A stretch of DNA of 64,000 nt from Portulaca oleracea (Eukaryota > Streptophyta > Magnoliopsida > Caryophyllales > Portulacaceae), in contig CM055891.1 of assembly GCA_029582165.1 (NCBI GenBank), positions 31,412,832 through 31,476,831 on the forward strand, in the 5' to 3' direction. Positions 13,062-27,372 of this stretch are shown one piece after another. Position numbers and translations under genes: made by a program. The stretch's first letter is position 1. Every line of letters begins with the position of its first letter. The notes under the pieces are model-generated. The model ran no database searches. It was given only the letters and a program-made list of their open reading frames with translations, and was not told where the DNA came from.

Positions 13062-13873
13062 GAATCTCAGTCAGATCTGAGGACCTCATCACAGCGAACG
13101 ACAAGGACCTCCAAGCTCCAGCAATATTTTGTTTGAAAGAGTGGTCAAAATTATTTAAGGGAAGTATCTTCTAAATCCTAAATATTATTCCCTCATGCCT
13201 TTTCTAAATTGATGCTATAACAAATAATATCCTTATTTTCATAATAACAAATAATATCCTTATTTTCATATATCCAATGAAAGGAAGGAAATCATGGAAA
13301 TCACAATCATATAGAAGATTGAAGAATAATTCAAGAAAGGCAACAATCCTCACTGGAAGGAAAGATACCGTTGTTGTTTGAAGTCATGCAATATATATAT
13401 ACGATCAACCTCTTCTATAGAAGTGTTGATTTCCAAGCAAGCAAATCAGAGTAGGAACTTTATGTGAGAAAGTTCTGAGTGTAGGAATATTGTGATAATA
13501 TTCTGAGTGTAACCACAAGTGTAAGTGGTGAGTTTGTGTGTAACCAGTGAGGTCACTAGTGAGGAACTCTAGGATCGACTAAGTAAAGTGAGGAAGAAGC
13601 CTCACGTTGAAATCATCTTCTCTGTTTGTAACTGCCTTTTCTGTGAGGCCTCAAGAACAAAAGACATCTGCAAGGTCTTCTGTCCAGTAAGTTGTTTTGA
13701 GGACCTCACAGTCTTCTCATCAGCTGAGTTGTAACCTCGTTTATTCTAAGCACTTTTGTTTCATAATAAAGAAGTATTTTTCCATTATATAAAAGTGTTA
13801 TTAACCTAGTTGTGTTGATTAAAGTGTAGGATTATTTACATAACCCTAATCACCCCCCTCTAGGGTTATTTCA
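13058..13873. mobile_element. Solo LTR, probably Ty1/copia type
   Basis: A block of 816 bp beginning TGAAGAATCTC and ending GGGTTATTTCA, flanked by ATATA on both sides. The flank match is weak evidence because the target is an (AT)n tract. Near the right end lies CACCCCCCTCTAGGGTT, a feature I associate with copia LTR ends, and AATATATATATA near 13390 could be its TATA box. There is no internal domain and no second LTR, as expected after LTR-LTR recombination. Confidence 0.6.
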
Positions 13874-14126
13874 ATATATATATAGAGACCCGAACAAGAA
13901 AAGAAAAGTGAAAAACAGTGCATTACTAAAAAAAAACCACAAAAATGATAGAATAATGCGGATATGTTTTGGTCTACCTTGTCTGTTTCTCAATCTTGTC
14001 TCTTGACCAATAAAGAAACATTTTAACCTTACTATATTTTGTAAATACTCAAAATGATCAGTTTCGTTGGCAGCCACTAATTATGGGAATAAGTAGAACT
14101 ATTTTCTTTCCTCTTTAATGTTAGAT

Positions 14127-14294
14127 CCAAGGTTGTTAAAATCGGGATCCTAACTCGAAATTATGGAGAGTTAGGATCGGAAATTAGCCCATATAGGATC
14201 GTGGATCGTGTGTAAATAGTAGAATCGTATTGAGGAGTTTGGACCATAAAATCATAGGATCGTAAATCAGGATCGGAATTTTAATAACTATGGT
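14127..14294. mobile_element. Small inverted-repeat element rich in GGATCG
   Basis: Left end AAGGTTGTTAAAATCGGGATC; the right end is its degenerate complement, GATCGGAATTTTAATAACTA. Between them are repeated GGATCGT words. It is about 170 bp and non-coding. It lies about 130 bp beyond the Prx-C promoter block. Confidence 0.5.
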
Positions 14295-14398
14295 TGGATC
14301 ACTTGAGCATAGTTTAGTGCAAGTTTACTGATTTCTATTGAATCATAGACCCCTTCATATATATTTTCCATCGTGCACACCATTTGCAAAGTATCTCG

Positions 14399-14430
14399 TT
14401 GACAATTTAGCTTTCAAGGTCACTACAAAT
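14399..14430 (+). promoter_or_regulatory. Prx-C promoter block (W-box core and TATA-like site)
   Basis: TTGAC at 14399-14403 and CTACAAATACC at about 14423-14433, roughly 100 bp before the ATG. The equivalent site of its inverted twin Prx-E reads CTATAAATACC, so the Prx-C TATA box carries a T-to-C change. Confidence 0.45.
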
Positions 14431-14526
14431 ACCCCTAGGGTTCAACTGTTTTCTTCACCAAAAAAAAATCAATTCATTTCTTTACCTAATTAGAGTTAGT
14501 AAAGAGTAGTATTATTAGCATCAGAC

Positions 14527-15922
<1,396 letters not shown>

Positions 15923-16776
15923 GTTTTGCATAATTGCTACTATATAATTGCTTTATACACTACTTTTCTGGTTTCATATGTCCAAAAAAGTCTTCAATGA
16001 CTTAAGTTCGTTGTTCGTTCTTTTGATCTTTTCATGTTTTTGTAATCAGGGTATTTTCCCCTGAATTTCAAACATATATATTTAACAATGACGTAGATGT
16101 TTTATAAATTCAAGTACTAGTCTTTCATTTATCTTTATGCGAAATTATTTACATAGCTGATGTGGATACCTTCGTAAATTATACTATATATTGTGGGTAA
16201 CTAAAATAGGTTAATTTTTTATGTGATCAATTTTTATAACAAATTGATTGATATAAAAATATTGATGAACTTGTAAAATATTGGTAAATTACGTTTAATT
16301 CTAAAATGGACATTGATCAATTCTTTTTGGAACTTAACACATTGGGGGAGAAGAAATTTATGGCAAGGTGTACTATATATAAAACAATTGCATATAATAA
16401 ATTATTGTATATTTATCTGTGTCGAACAAATAATGCCTAAAATTTTAAATGTTTATTGTTAGCGCTTGCAAAAAAAAATCGGGCTCGATCAAATTCAGGC
16501 AGGTCAATGATATGTTAAAATTCAGACAAAAGATTAATGTTCGAACCCGATTTTTTCAAGTTAGATCGGACGATGCCTATATTCCGGTCGGAATCAGGTT
16601 CAAACAATATAAAAAAGAGATATTATGTTTGAATATTTGGTCAGTATCAGATTTCAGATGAAAAATTTATCTCCGGGCCTGACCATTTCCGAGTCATACA
16701 ATTCAGTTATTTCGAGTCAGACAAAATTATGACAGCTCTATAATAACTGCATGTAATATACAGGAACAATAATTTA
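15923..16776. other. Prx-C 3' flank, no gene seen
   Basis: AT-rich. From about 16440 to 16740 there is a TCGGGTTC/GTTCGAACCCGA-rich segment ending TGACAGCTCTA, which resembles the AGTTGTCAA-ended element at 61207. I see no coding region. Confidence 0.4.
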
Positions 16777-17193
16777 ATGATTTTTGGACGTCAATATTAT
16801 CAACTTTAGGGGTATTGAACACTAATAATATTGAGTATTTTCTTGGTCAATAGCAGTACCAACTATCGACATATTTTTCACCAACAGTACACCACAGATT
16901 TGGTGTGGTTTTGACTCATAAAAAGATGACGTGACTCCATAATATATGATGTGGAATGCAGAGTTTATATAGAAAATGTTGAGGTGGACACTAATCTACC
17001 TTCCATATCACACATCATGGAACCACGTCATCTTCCTAATGAGTTAAAATTTTAACAACTCGATGATGTACCATTGGGGAAAAATAGTTCGATAGTTGGT
17101 ACTGTTATTGTCCAAGAAAATTAATTATCTATATTATTAGTCCTCAATACTCTCAAAATTGGTATTATTGACATTCAAAAATCTATAATTTAA
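16777..17193. mobile_element. Foldback MITE of about 415 bp
   Basis: Long inverted repeat: GTACCAACTATCGA (about 16857-16870) pairs with TCGATAGTTGGTAC (about 17089-17102), and the outer arms TTTTTGGACGTCAATA and TATTGACATTCAAAAA also pair. The centre contains complementary GACGTG and CACGTC. Non-coding. Confidence 0.65.
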
Positions 17194-17562
17194 ACAGGGG
17201 TAGTGTTTGCCCTTGTTGATCATTCTTTAATCATTTTTTGTAAAATAATTTTAGTCAATATCGAGAAACTTTTGCAATTATTGTTACCTAGATTCATTAT
17301 TCCCCTATCCTTAAAGCTACAGATAATCAAAAAGTATGAAGTCTCTATCAAGAAAATTTAATGAGAATGTTTGCCAAATGAAACTATCTTTTTCCTATCA
17401 AAGTGCCAAAAAAAACACCAGACGGTACATCTCTTAGCATGTTTGTTGGGGCCAAATACCACACACTATCATTTCCCAACAAACACACATAGCATCACAG
17501 TTACTTAAAACCAACAACACGACAGAGCAAGGAAACGCTGAAAATTTGCACATACTCCCTTC

Positions 17563-17943
17563 ATATTTGCGAGGATTTTTAGCTCAGAATAATCTAAACT
17601 AACTTTTTTGGTTGAAAATAATCCAAACTAACTTTTTGGCTGAAAACAATCCAAACTTTTCACCAATTTATACTCTGACTAAACCAGAATTGAATTCCGA
17701 CGTTGCAAAACTGGCTTGGCAGTCTTGAAAAGTTCAGACTCGACTGAAAATAATATTAACCCACTGCATCTTTGAAATTTTTAAGGGTTTCAAGTCAATT
17801 TTGCGACGTTGGAATTCAATTCTGGTTTTGTCAGAGTAAATAGGTGAAAAATTTGGATTATTTTCAGCCAAAAAGTTAGTTTGGATATTTTCAGCCACTC
17901 ACATCTGACTTCGGATTATTTTGAGTCAAAAACCCTATTTATG
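17563..17943. mobile_element. Foldback MITE of about 380 bp
   Basis: The left arm contains AAACTAACTTTTTGGCTGAA and, further in, CCAGAATTGAATTCCGACGT; the right arm contains both complements. The ends are GATTTTTAGCTCA and TGAGTCAAAAACC. Non-coding. Confidence 0.65.
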
Positions 17944-18456
17944 ACATTTATAATTTCACCACTGACCTTGCTGAGTTAATATTTACCTTCCTTGACCTTT
18001 CGAACCAATTTCATTTAGCAGTCTTTCCGGTAAATTTTGCAATTTTTCGGTGAACGAATATTTTGTGATGATATTTATTTGCTAAAATTGACGACAGTTT
18101 TTATAAATAAATTTCATCACAAATCACATCTTCACTAGAAAAATTGTCAAATTCACCAGAAAGATTGCCAATTTAAATTGATTCATTATGTCAAGGGAAG
18201 TAAATATTAAATTAAAATACTTAGAGTTGAATTTATAAATTGTCATAAACCTAAATGAAGATATATGTTAACATAGGCGGATCTCATGCAAGTTAGGGGT
18301 GTCCATGGAGACCCTTAGCCAACGAAAAGTTTGTGATTCTCTAATATTATTCGGAAGAAATTTTTTTAATTGGAGCAAATGAACAATGTAAAAAAGTCTC
18401 AAAAAACATAATAGGGATGTCTAATTTAGTTGTAACTCAAAAACCTTAAAATATTA

Positions 18457-18717
18457 CTCCCTCCGTCCCAAATGAGTTGTCCAAGTATGACTAATTCGGT
18501 CAAAATTTTTAAATTTTGACTGTTAATTTATCAAATTTTATGTTGGGTTATCATATAAGACTACCACTATTAGATTTGTGGTTACAAATATTTTTATCTG
18601 AATACAATATTATTAGTCTTGCTAAAATAAAATGTAAAAACTTAGTGGTAATTAAAAGTGTTGCATCGAAGACCATGAAAAAGTATAAAGTGGACAAATT
18701 AGTTGGAACGGAGGGAG
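18457..18717. mobile_element. Stowaway-type MITE (Tc1/mariner)
   Basis: Starts CTCCCTCCGTCCCA and ends with the complement, ACGGAGGGAG, flanked by TA on both sides. These ends and the TA duplication are diagnostic of plant Stowaway elements. It is 261 bp and non-autonomous. Confidence 0.85.
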
Positions 18718-18789
18718 TACCAAATTATTTTTTTATAATTAACAAAAAATGTAGGTCAATGAATTTGGTAATTGTGTATCAGTATAAGG

Positions 18790-19061
18790 TCCCGTTCTTT
18801 TATACGGTTAGTTGTGATGTGGTAATGGTGCAGTGCGGTGGAATTGTGGTGAATTGTGGTGAATTGTGTGGTGAATTGTGGTGAGAATTGTGGTAAGTAG
18901 GGTGAAGAGAGAGAATGTGAAAAGTAGAAGAGAGAGAAAAATGAAAAGATATATTTGTAATGACTGTGGTGTGGTGTGATGAAATGTGGTAGAAATTAAA
19001 GAGTTGTGGTACGTACCCTGCAGTGTGATATCACGCCCAATATACCGCATAAAGGAACGGG
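18790..19061. mobile_element. MITE with GTTCTTTT-type ends, copy 2
   Basis: Left end CCCGTTCTTTTATACGGTTA; right end CCGCATAAAGGAACGGG, its complement. The interior is rich in GTGGTGAATTGTGGTG words. It shares structure with 63309-63871. Confidence 0.65.
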
Positions 19062-19283
19062 TAGTTTAAATATAAATATCTACTTAATGTTTGAAATTTT
19101 AATTTATTTGGCAGGCATATTTATATGATGATGTGAAATTTTGTTAAGCTTGCGAATATGTCATTTAATATTTTTTTATTTTTATTGATATTTATTTAAA
19201 TTTTATTATTTTATTTTTCAAAAACGTTTATGTAATAAGAAATATATTGGACACCCCTAAGTTGAATGTCTAGGTAAAGCAAA

Positions 19284-19650
19284 ATGATAAGCATCTTGAC
19301 GCAAGATGGTTAATAACCATATTGTATTTCACCTAAATCGCTAATAAAGTTAAATATAAGTATATTTAAATCATTATAAAGATATGTTTCATTACTTTGG
19401 GGCTATTACAACTTATAAACAATATAAAAATATTTTTTATTTATATTTATTTCATAAATATGAAACTATGCATAAAATATGTATTTTCTACAATGATTAA
19501 TAAAATCAGGCTATTATTTATATTTTTTGTCGTAACTAATAAGTATCATACTCGTATAATTGATGAATAAATATAATTATTAGAGAAAATATTATTAAAA
19601 ATTACAAAAATGGGAAATGCGGACAACTCAAGATATATATCATCTTCCGT
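19284..19650. mobile_element. Small inverted-repeat element, copy 2 of the peroxidase-cluster family
   Basis: Begins ATGATAAGCATCTTGACG with the hairpin CATCTTG-ACG-CAAGATG, and shares the interior of the 9615 copy (AAATATAAGTATATTTAAAT and onward). The right end is degraded (ATATATATCATCTTCC). It lies just beyond the 3' end of Prx-D. Confidence 0.5.
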
Positions 19651-19782
19651 ATGTAAATTATCCCGAAAACGTATGCAATACAGCCGTACGTAAGTACATA
19701 TCAAACTCATTATAGAGTATATTGGTTGTTGCCACCAACACAGGACAAGGTAGTTGGGGTAGTTATAGTAGTTACATAGCCG

Positions 19783-21399
19783 TTAATTCGGACGTCGACA
19801 TGTTCCCCTCCTGACCTCCCCATTGAGAAGAACACCGATTCTTCCCATCTTGACCATGGCTGGACCGAGTTTCGCTTTGAATAATATAGGGTTAGAAGCC
19901 ATCTTTCGCACTATGCTCCTCGTGCTAGAATCGATTGCCATTTGTTGATCGATTTCGAGGATGCCACGACCGTTCAATATCCTCTTGTAGTATTCGTTGT
20001 CCACTTTGAACTCGCTTCCGCCAGTTTGGTCAAGGAAGGCTTGAGCATGGGAGTTGGCATCGCGAGGACATATCCTTTTTAGGGATAAGAGCAAGCTAGG
20101 GTGCATGGAAGGGTCCGACGTTTGAGCACCGTGGAAGTTGTAGAGGCGGTCTTCGAAGGCAGAACAGTGTGCTGTTCCAACTGTATGACAACCTGTAGAT
20201 ATGTACGTACACAATGTTATGGACTATGGGTGAGTACACGGTTAGTAGAGGAATGTATAGTGATTTTGATCGTAAATTCACATACCTAGAAGAACAACAA
20301 AGGCCTCCTTATTGAGTCCCTTTTGAGCGAAGAGCTTAATCGCGGTATGGATGGGGGTGGATGGCCCTGGGATATCCCTAGAGGCTTCACTTGCCCTTGA
20401 GATGCGACCGTCTTTTCTCCCGATCTCTACTTCATACCAGTTTGCTCCACCCTACACATGCGTACGTATACATCAACTTTTAGATGGCACGTACCAAGGA
20501 AAGTTATACATATTTTCTTAGGAACAAGAAATAAAAACTGAGCTTTGGCTAGAACTACTGAACAATTTACTAGAGCGCGCGCATTGGCTACAAACTAGAA
20601 TAGTAATTTGATTGTCTGTACATGCCTATTGAAATCTTACCATGTATGCAGCACACCTAGCAGAAATAGCAATGATATCAGCACAAGAAACAACTCCCGG
20701 ACAGAACTTGTCAACGACAACCTTTGCCTCTTCGATAAGATCAAAATCACCAACACTACGATTTGGCGTTGCTGCTTTCTCTGAGCTCCGACCATCAAGC
20801 AAAATCGATGCATCACATCCCTTTTCACGTAATGTACACACATGCATGGAAGTGTTAGAATAATATATGCTCGGTATTTGATAGTGTGACTAACTTGCAC
20901 TATGATGAATGCAAATATGTCAATAAAGATATAGAGTAGACCATGCATGCATGCACATAATTACCTTAGGTACGTATATAAGTAATGATAACAACAACAA
21001 CAACAAACTCGTTGGGAGACACAATTGAACATGATCTAAGGTATCTAGCTGTAGGCAGCCTCTCCCCATGGATTGAAGTTTATAATGGAGATGTTGGTTC
21101 ATGCGAACCCACATAAAACCTCTCGAGAAACCATGTTAAAAAGTCAATTTAGACACCAAAGAAACGCAGAAAATTACCCTAACAAAGCAATCGTGGAATT
21201 GCATGCGAACAAGATTAGCAATGGTGGCCTTATTCCTCAGAGAATACTTCTTGACAACCTCGCAGATGACTGCCTCGACGTTGATTATGCCACACTTCCA
21301 GTTATAGTAACCAACTTTTAGTTTGCCATGGCATTCGCCGGCAAGGGTCATCAAAAGGAGCCCAAGGGCTAAGATTGCTTGAGATCTTAACCTTGCCAT
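19783..21399 (-). CDS. Class III peroxidase Prx-D (secretory), the most divergent member
   Basis: Four exons: 21399-21178 (222 nt, one codon shorter than its relatives), 20820-20641, 20451-20286 and 20192-19783, for 325 residues. The product is a secreted heme peroxidase. Visible: signal peptide ending ECHG, distal Arg and His in RMQFHDC, the GCDAS motif, VSCAD, proximal His in GCHTVG, and all paired Cys positions. It differs from the others in exon 2 (ARCAAYM with an extra Cys), in exon 3 ([11 protein letters not shown]) and in its shorter tail (CRRPN). No stop or frameshift was found and the splice sites are canonical. A TATA box (TATAAATA, 21482-21489 on the minus strand) lies 83 bp upstream of the ATG. 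It probably split from the other copies before Prx-C and Prx-E duplicated. Confidence 0.88.
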
Positions 21400-21621
21400 G
21401 GCCTATGCAGGCAAATACCCTTTACTATGCTAATTACTTGATGATCTCTTGGGTGAAGAAAAACTATGGATCCTTGATGTGTATTTATAGATTATAGTTA
21501 CCTGAAAACGACGTTTTAACCTAGACAAGAGAAATCATCGGTGTGCACATTGGGTAGAAGTGGTCCATGTACCCATCAACGTGCTTTCAGCTACTAGTCT
21601 TCATGCATGGTTAGAAAATTA

Positions 21622-21857
21622 CTCCACCCGTTTCATATTAATTGACGTCTTTTAAAATTGTACAGTTAAATTTTAAAATTTTTTACCGTAAATTTCTCAA
21701 TATATATAATGAGTTGTTATATAAAAATTACCGTCATTAGATTCGTAAGGAAAAATACTATCAATAAAGTATAATATATATTGCAATTGTTAATAACACA
21801 TTATATAAGAAGTTATCAATCAAATAGTGACATTAATTATATTGGAAAGCGTAAAAC
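21622..21857. mobile_element. Stowaway-like MITE, degraded right end
   Basis: The left end CTCCACCCGTTTCATATTAA follows TA; the body resembles the other mariner-type copies. The expected right end is weak (ATTATATTGGAAAGCG). It lies just upstream of the Prx-D promoter. Confidence 0.45.
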
Positions 21858-22009
21858 TCAAAATTATGACAATTAGCATGAACGATACAAATTAAATTAA
21901 ACAACCAATAAAACAATCAAAATTAGAACAAGTGATCAAAACAATCACACAACAAATATAATGTGTCAATCAAATTTTTAGTTAGACTTGTTTGGATTAT
22001 AGTTAGAAC

Positions 22010-23383
22010 TCAACGACGGTTCGAAACTCTGCAAGTTCCTCTCCTGACTTCACCATTGAGGATGACACCAATTCTTCCCATCTTGACCATGGATGGACCA
22101 ATTTTGGTGGCGAATAGCTTAGGGTCAGAAGCCAGCTTTTGTACTAAGCTCCTTGTGTTCGAATCGATTGCCATCTGTTGATCGATTTCGAGAACACCCT
22201 TGCCTTCTAGGATGGCCTTGTAGAAAGCATTGTCCATCTTGAACTCGCTTCCACGAGTTTGGTCAAGGAATGCTTCATTGTTAGCGATAAAATTCCTAGG
22301 GCACTTCTTCCTTAGGATTGTGAGCAAGGTAGGGTTCATGGTTGGGTCGGACCTTCCTGTGCCACGAAAGTTGTAGAGACGGCTTTGGAAGTTGCCGCAG
22401 TGTGCAGTTCCAACAGTGTGACAACCTGTTCATGTGATTGTTATAAATTATGAGTGACTAATGAGTTAAAGAGTCCAATACTGTAGATATTGCCAAATTC
22501 ACATACCTAGAAGGACAACAAAGTCTTCCTTGTTTAGCCCCTTTTGAGCAAACACTTGAAGGGCAAGAGGGATAGGGATGCCTGGCCCTGGGAGACTCCT
22601 TTGGGCTTCATCGGCTCTTGAGGTGCGTCCGTCTTTTCTTCCTGTCTCGACATTGTACCAATTTGCTCCACCCTATGTATATATACATTCAGCACAAATT
22701 TCTTAGAGCCATGGGTTGTTGACTTTTCTATAAAGATCATTGAAATAAAAGAAATAAAGAAAAGGGGGTTCAAATCATCACTTACCAAGAAGACAGCAGC
22801 TCTAGCAGCAATAGCAATGATATCAGCACAAGAGACAACTCCCATACAATTTTTGTCGACGGCAACCTTTGCCTCTTCAATGATGTCATAACCGTCCACA
22901 CTACCATTGGGTGGCGCAAGTTTCTCTGCGCTACGGCCATCTAGCAATATGGAGGCATCACATCCCTTTCCACACATTACACACAAATGAATTCGTGTTA
23001 GGTATTGTGGATATTAACGAATTGACCTATCTAAATCCAATGCCATGAAATCTCACTACTAGGCAAGACATGTAGGATTAGATGCAGTAATCTTACCCTT
23101 AAACACAAACCATTCATATCAAAAAAAAAAAATACAAAATGAACATAACTGTACATACCCTAACAAAGCAGTCATGGAAATGCAAACGAACAAGATCAGC
23201 AACAGTGTCCTTATCCTGCATAAAATGCTTCTTAACAACGGCAAAGATGACAGCCTCAACATCGACCTTGCCACACTTCCCCTTGTAGAAACCGACTTGT
23301 AGTTTGCCATGGCACTCGCCAGCCAGGGTCATCAAAATGAGCCCGAGGGCTAGCACGATGCTCGAGGATCTTGCCCTAGCCAT
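22010..23383 (-). CDS. Class III peroxidase Prx-E (secretory), inverted twin of Prx-C
   Basis: Four exons: 23383-23159, 22965-22786, 22672-22507 and 22425-22010, for 328 residues. The product is a secreted heme peroxidase with signal peptide, distal RLHFHDC (Arg66, His70, Cys72), Cys77, VSCAD, the proximal GCHTVG block and the full C-terminal Cys set. Exon 3 encodes the same protein segment as Prx-C, and intron 1 aligns with that of Prx-C over most of its length, so the pair arose by a recent inverted duplication. A Met replaces the usual Pro after Cys in exon 2 (NCMGVVSC). Intron 2 has no stop in one frame, so simple gene prediction may read through from exon 2 into a shifted exon 3; the splice sites argue against that. 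TATAAATA on the minus strand (23473-23480) lies 90 bp upstream. Confidence 0.92.
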
Positions 23384-23864
23384 GGCTAACTTTAAGTTAC
23401 TAAAAATTAATCAAAGGGAAAATCTAGCTGATATTTTTGTGAGGGTGACTGATGAAATCATGAAAGTGTGGGTATTTATAGATGAGAAACCATGGCGTAA
23501 GTTCAAGTGGTCAACAACATATCTAAGTGATTGTTGTGCACGTTGACAAGAAAGGGTCTAAGTTCCGGACGTGCTTTCCGCTAATCAAGTGGGTCAATAT
23601 TTTGCACATTTATTTCCTTGAAAAGAATGCTTTATATATAAGTAGCTTTCGAAACACAATTCAGCTGAAATTATTATTGGTCCTTTGACTATTTATTTAA
23701 GTTTTTGGTCGAAATTATTTCACATAATGTAAGAGTTAAGATTGAGTGAGGGATCTTATGTTTGAATCTCGGCGACATCTAATTAAATATAAAACCATCA
23801 ATTTAAGCTCGTTGTTGTGATGGGTTTCATAACAATTAGATCAAATGCTCATCGATGCATATTA

Positions 23865-24124
23865 CTCCCTCCATTTCACAATACTTGTCATTTAATAAAC
23901 ATTAAGACATTCTTCGATGTTCTTCTTTGACTGAGAATTTTTCATAGCATATTTTATCAAAAAATGACAATATAATACTCTTATAATAGTATTTTTCGTT
24001 ACGAATCTAACAATAGTATTTTCATACAATAAAACATTGTATATATTGAAATATTAATGGTCAAATCTTTAAAAATTTGACTGACACAAAATCTAAACTG
24101 GCAGTTAATAAAAAATGGAGGGAG
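23865..24124. mobile_element. Stowaway-type MITE (Tc1/mariner)
   Basis: Begins CTCCCTCCATTTCACA and ends ATGGAGGGAG, flanked by TA on both sides. It is 260 bp and non-coding. Confidence 0.85.
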
Positions 24125-24200
24125 TAGTTAAGTTGGATCGAGGTGTGGCATGACATTACTTATAGATTTTAGTGCTTGGTAAACTATTGACTAAACGAAA

Positions 24201-24308
24201 ATGATAAACATCTTGACGCGAGATGGTGCTTAACCATCTTACATTTGTTTTAAATCACTAATAAAGTTAAATATAAGTGCATTTGAATCATTCTAAAGAT
24301 ATGTTTAG
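24201..24308. mobile_element. Truncated copy 3 of the peroxidase-cluster repeat
   Basis: Begins ATGATAAACATCTTGACG and follows the 19284 copy for about 105 bp, then stops abruptly within AAGATATGTTT. It lies upstream of Prx-E. Confidence 0.5.
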
Positions 24309-25259
24309 ATATATACTGCTGCATCCCATAATCTTTAGATATATTGTATGCAAAAAAAAAAATGTTAGACATTGTATGCAAAAAGTCAAAGGATGCCTCC
24401 CTCTAAACGTTTCCTTTCTAATTTGGGCAAATCTTTATATATATATCATGATAGCTTTTCATTATTCCAAAGTCTAAACATCCCTAATTTTCGTTTTATA
24501 TTCGAAAAAGATGGTAGAGAAACACCTTATTAAACCGATCAAGGTGTACCTAAAAATCCCGTCTATTTCCTTATTTGCCCGTAGCTATGCACTCTTTCTT
24601 AGTTTATGTCATTTCTAAAAGTTGCGAAAAATAAAAGATTTGTAAAGTGTGACCCAACTACATTCTAAGTTGATGGTGAAATTTATAAATTACGTATCAT
24701 GCTCATAGGTTAATCAAAGAAAAATACATTCATTCGTGAATTGATACAATATAAATTATGACATTCAATTATATGCATTGAAGCGATAGAACCAACAACA
24801 AATATTCAATGCAGTTATGCAACGTTCATTTTTCGTTATCAAAAATTATCGAAAAAAAAAGTTATTGAAAAAAAGTATGAGGAAAAACAAAAATATTACT
24901 ATGGTAGATTAAAGTGGGCCAACTGTGGCACAAGACGCTAGTGGATCCTCCTTGTTGGACTTTGTTCTCCCCTTGACTGTCCAAACATGCGGCCCACACC
25001 ACAATAGCATGTTCAAGGAGCTAGCTTACAATGGGCTGATAATTAATATCCAGCCCAAATTGCGACATCAGGTCATAAAGATTGAAAATGTACTTATTAG
25101 TTAAATACAAAACCATTTACCCTTTTTTTTCTTTAAAAAAAAAACTCTATTTCTATGAATAAAATGCATATTAGAAGTGTATTTATATATTCTGATGGAC
25201 TGATATTAGGGATACAATTATTTATATATTGTGATGGATTGATACTATGAAAAGGATAT
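24309..25259. other. AT-rich flank, no gene seen
   Basis: No coding or repeat structure that I can name between the peroxidase cluster and the retroelement nest. Confidence 0.5.
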
Positions 25260-25824
25260 TGTAACACCCCAACTTTTAACCACAAGATTAAATCATTAGT
25301 TATGATCCCAAACCTGTAATTAACGCAGCGATACACTTAGGTTGGAGTATTACCGCCATCCCCACTCGGGACAAGGCAACACAACCACCAAAAACTTCAA
25401 AACCACAAGGAAATATAAGCTTAATTCCAACAAAAGCCTACTTATAATACAACTTATACAACACTTGAAAAAGGTACATAAACATATTAATAGGAAGGTT
25501 CCACAACTTCTTCAACCCCCTGAACGCCCTTGCCATCTCGCGAAAGACCTTAGAGTCTACCTTGCTTGGGTCGGATCACTTCTGACTAGATTTACCCTTG
25601 TCTTGGGAGTTCGAACCTCCTAAAACAAAACATTTAAAACAGGCGCAAAAGTGAGTGGGGAAACACTCAGTACACAAACCTCCAATACGTCAAACCGTTC
25701 GAAAACGGTTTTCGGTGCTGGCATTTAAATTCATTTTAAAAACGGGGACGGGGCTAAACATGCATTAAATGGATTTGGCATAGATGTAAACTTATAAAAG
25801 TAGACATGGTATATATATATATAC

Positions 25825-26361
25825 TGTTGATTCTGAATTGTTGACCGCAAGCGCACGGTGTCCACTTGTAGCGTAGTCCGGCAAATACGGGTCGATCCCA
25901 CGAATACGGAAGTATCAAACTTTAACCAACACAGTTAGCAAACTTATAAATACTAATTGACAAATTTAACTAATTTAACTAAAGGCTCGCAAAGAAATAA
26001 ACAATAAAAGAAACTATTATCTAATTAATCAATAAGACAAAAACTAATACTAATTATAATAATTACCAAGACCTCTAATTAATTGACTAACGAAAGTTAT
26101 AACAATATAAACACAACATATATATATGTATCATGTATGCATAGATTGTATACTCACAAGTCACAACTTTCATTGACCATTAAAGTAATGCTAAAGATAA
26201 TATATAAAAAGAAAAGGGAGGGAAAAAAAAAAGAAATTTTGAAATGGAAGCATCAGTCATTGAAACTAACGTCCAACTCAGTAGCTATCAGTTTCAATTC
26301 ACAAACAAACAATTATTGTTTGTTCTTTTCAACATGAGACAAAAGGGAAACAAAAAGGGGC

Positions 26362-26405
<44 letters not shown>

Positions 26406-27372
26406 AACTAAACCCAATTGTAAACCATGAAACAGAGTGTGAGAAACAGAGGATAAAATTAGTCTAAAAACAACAAACTCAGAATCAAACTTAATTTACT
26501 AAAAAAAAAAAAACTCAAACAGTCAGTACAAGATTAAAAGAGAAAGGAGGAATGAAAAAAAAAATAAAAACAACCCAGAAACTAGACCGAAAATTAACGA
26601 TCGAAATCAGAAAACAGAGAATGTAAACAAGGAAACAGGGAGCTTGAAGCACAAGTAAAAATGAATATAAACAAAAGATGGAGATCGAATGTGAACCAAA
26701 TTTGTTGTATTGACACTGAATCCAAACAAAGCAGCTTAAAAACCAGAAAAATTGTTGAGAAGCAAAGGCTAGAAGCTGGATACCGTACAAGAAACAAACG
26801 GAAGCTGGAAAATTGAAAGAAACAAAATTGGATGATATCCTGTACAACCATCAACCCATCTATTTATACACATATTCAGTCCCAACCCTAACTACTAACT
26901 TCCGTAAAATCTGGAGAGTTTCCTATCTTCACTGCTCACAAACTGGGTTGTTGACGTGGGTATCGGTTGCGTCGTAGTCCGCAAGGCTGGGATGACTCGG
27001 TCCTTTGCTAACTGATTTTGGTGTTGATGATGATGTGATGAAAGAGAGGGGTTATGGATGATGGTGAGATAGAGAAAGGGGATGAAGGATGACACGTGAT
27101 TTACCAGCTAGTATTAAGAAGTAGGTGGCTTGGGGTTTAGTAATTTTGGAGCCTTTAGTTAAATTTCGGCCCAACTGTACAATATTATCAGGTCCAGCTC
27201 TTTTTAAATCAGACCAACTTATATTTTTAGCCCTTTTCTCCTCCATTCTTCATCCTTTATTATCAACCTGCAAAATTCAAATAAACTACGTAAAAATTCT
27301 AATTTAATATTTATTTTAAGCTAAATTAAATATAAAGGTGTAGATAAAATACCATAATTTTTTGCCTGAACA
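25825..27372 (-). repeat. 3' LTR of the Athila-like element
   Basis: On the plus strand it runs from TGTTGATTCTGAATTG to TTTGCCTGAACA and matches 53780-55332 almost base for base. It contains an (AT)n run (about 26367-26401). Open frames within it are not genes. Confidence 0.93.

Noticed and set aside
22534..22986. A 150-codon frame reading from exon 2 of Prx-E through intron 2
   Set aside because: The intron has canonical GT and AG sites and the downstream part is out of register with the conserved exon 3; the family structure supports splicing.
26515..26847. Membrane-protein-like frames in the Athila LTR, repeated at 54475-54807
   Set aside because: Both copies are in LTRs, the residues are Phe/Ser-rich from AT-rich DNA, and no gene is expected there.
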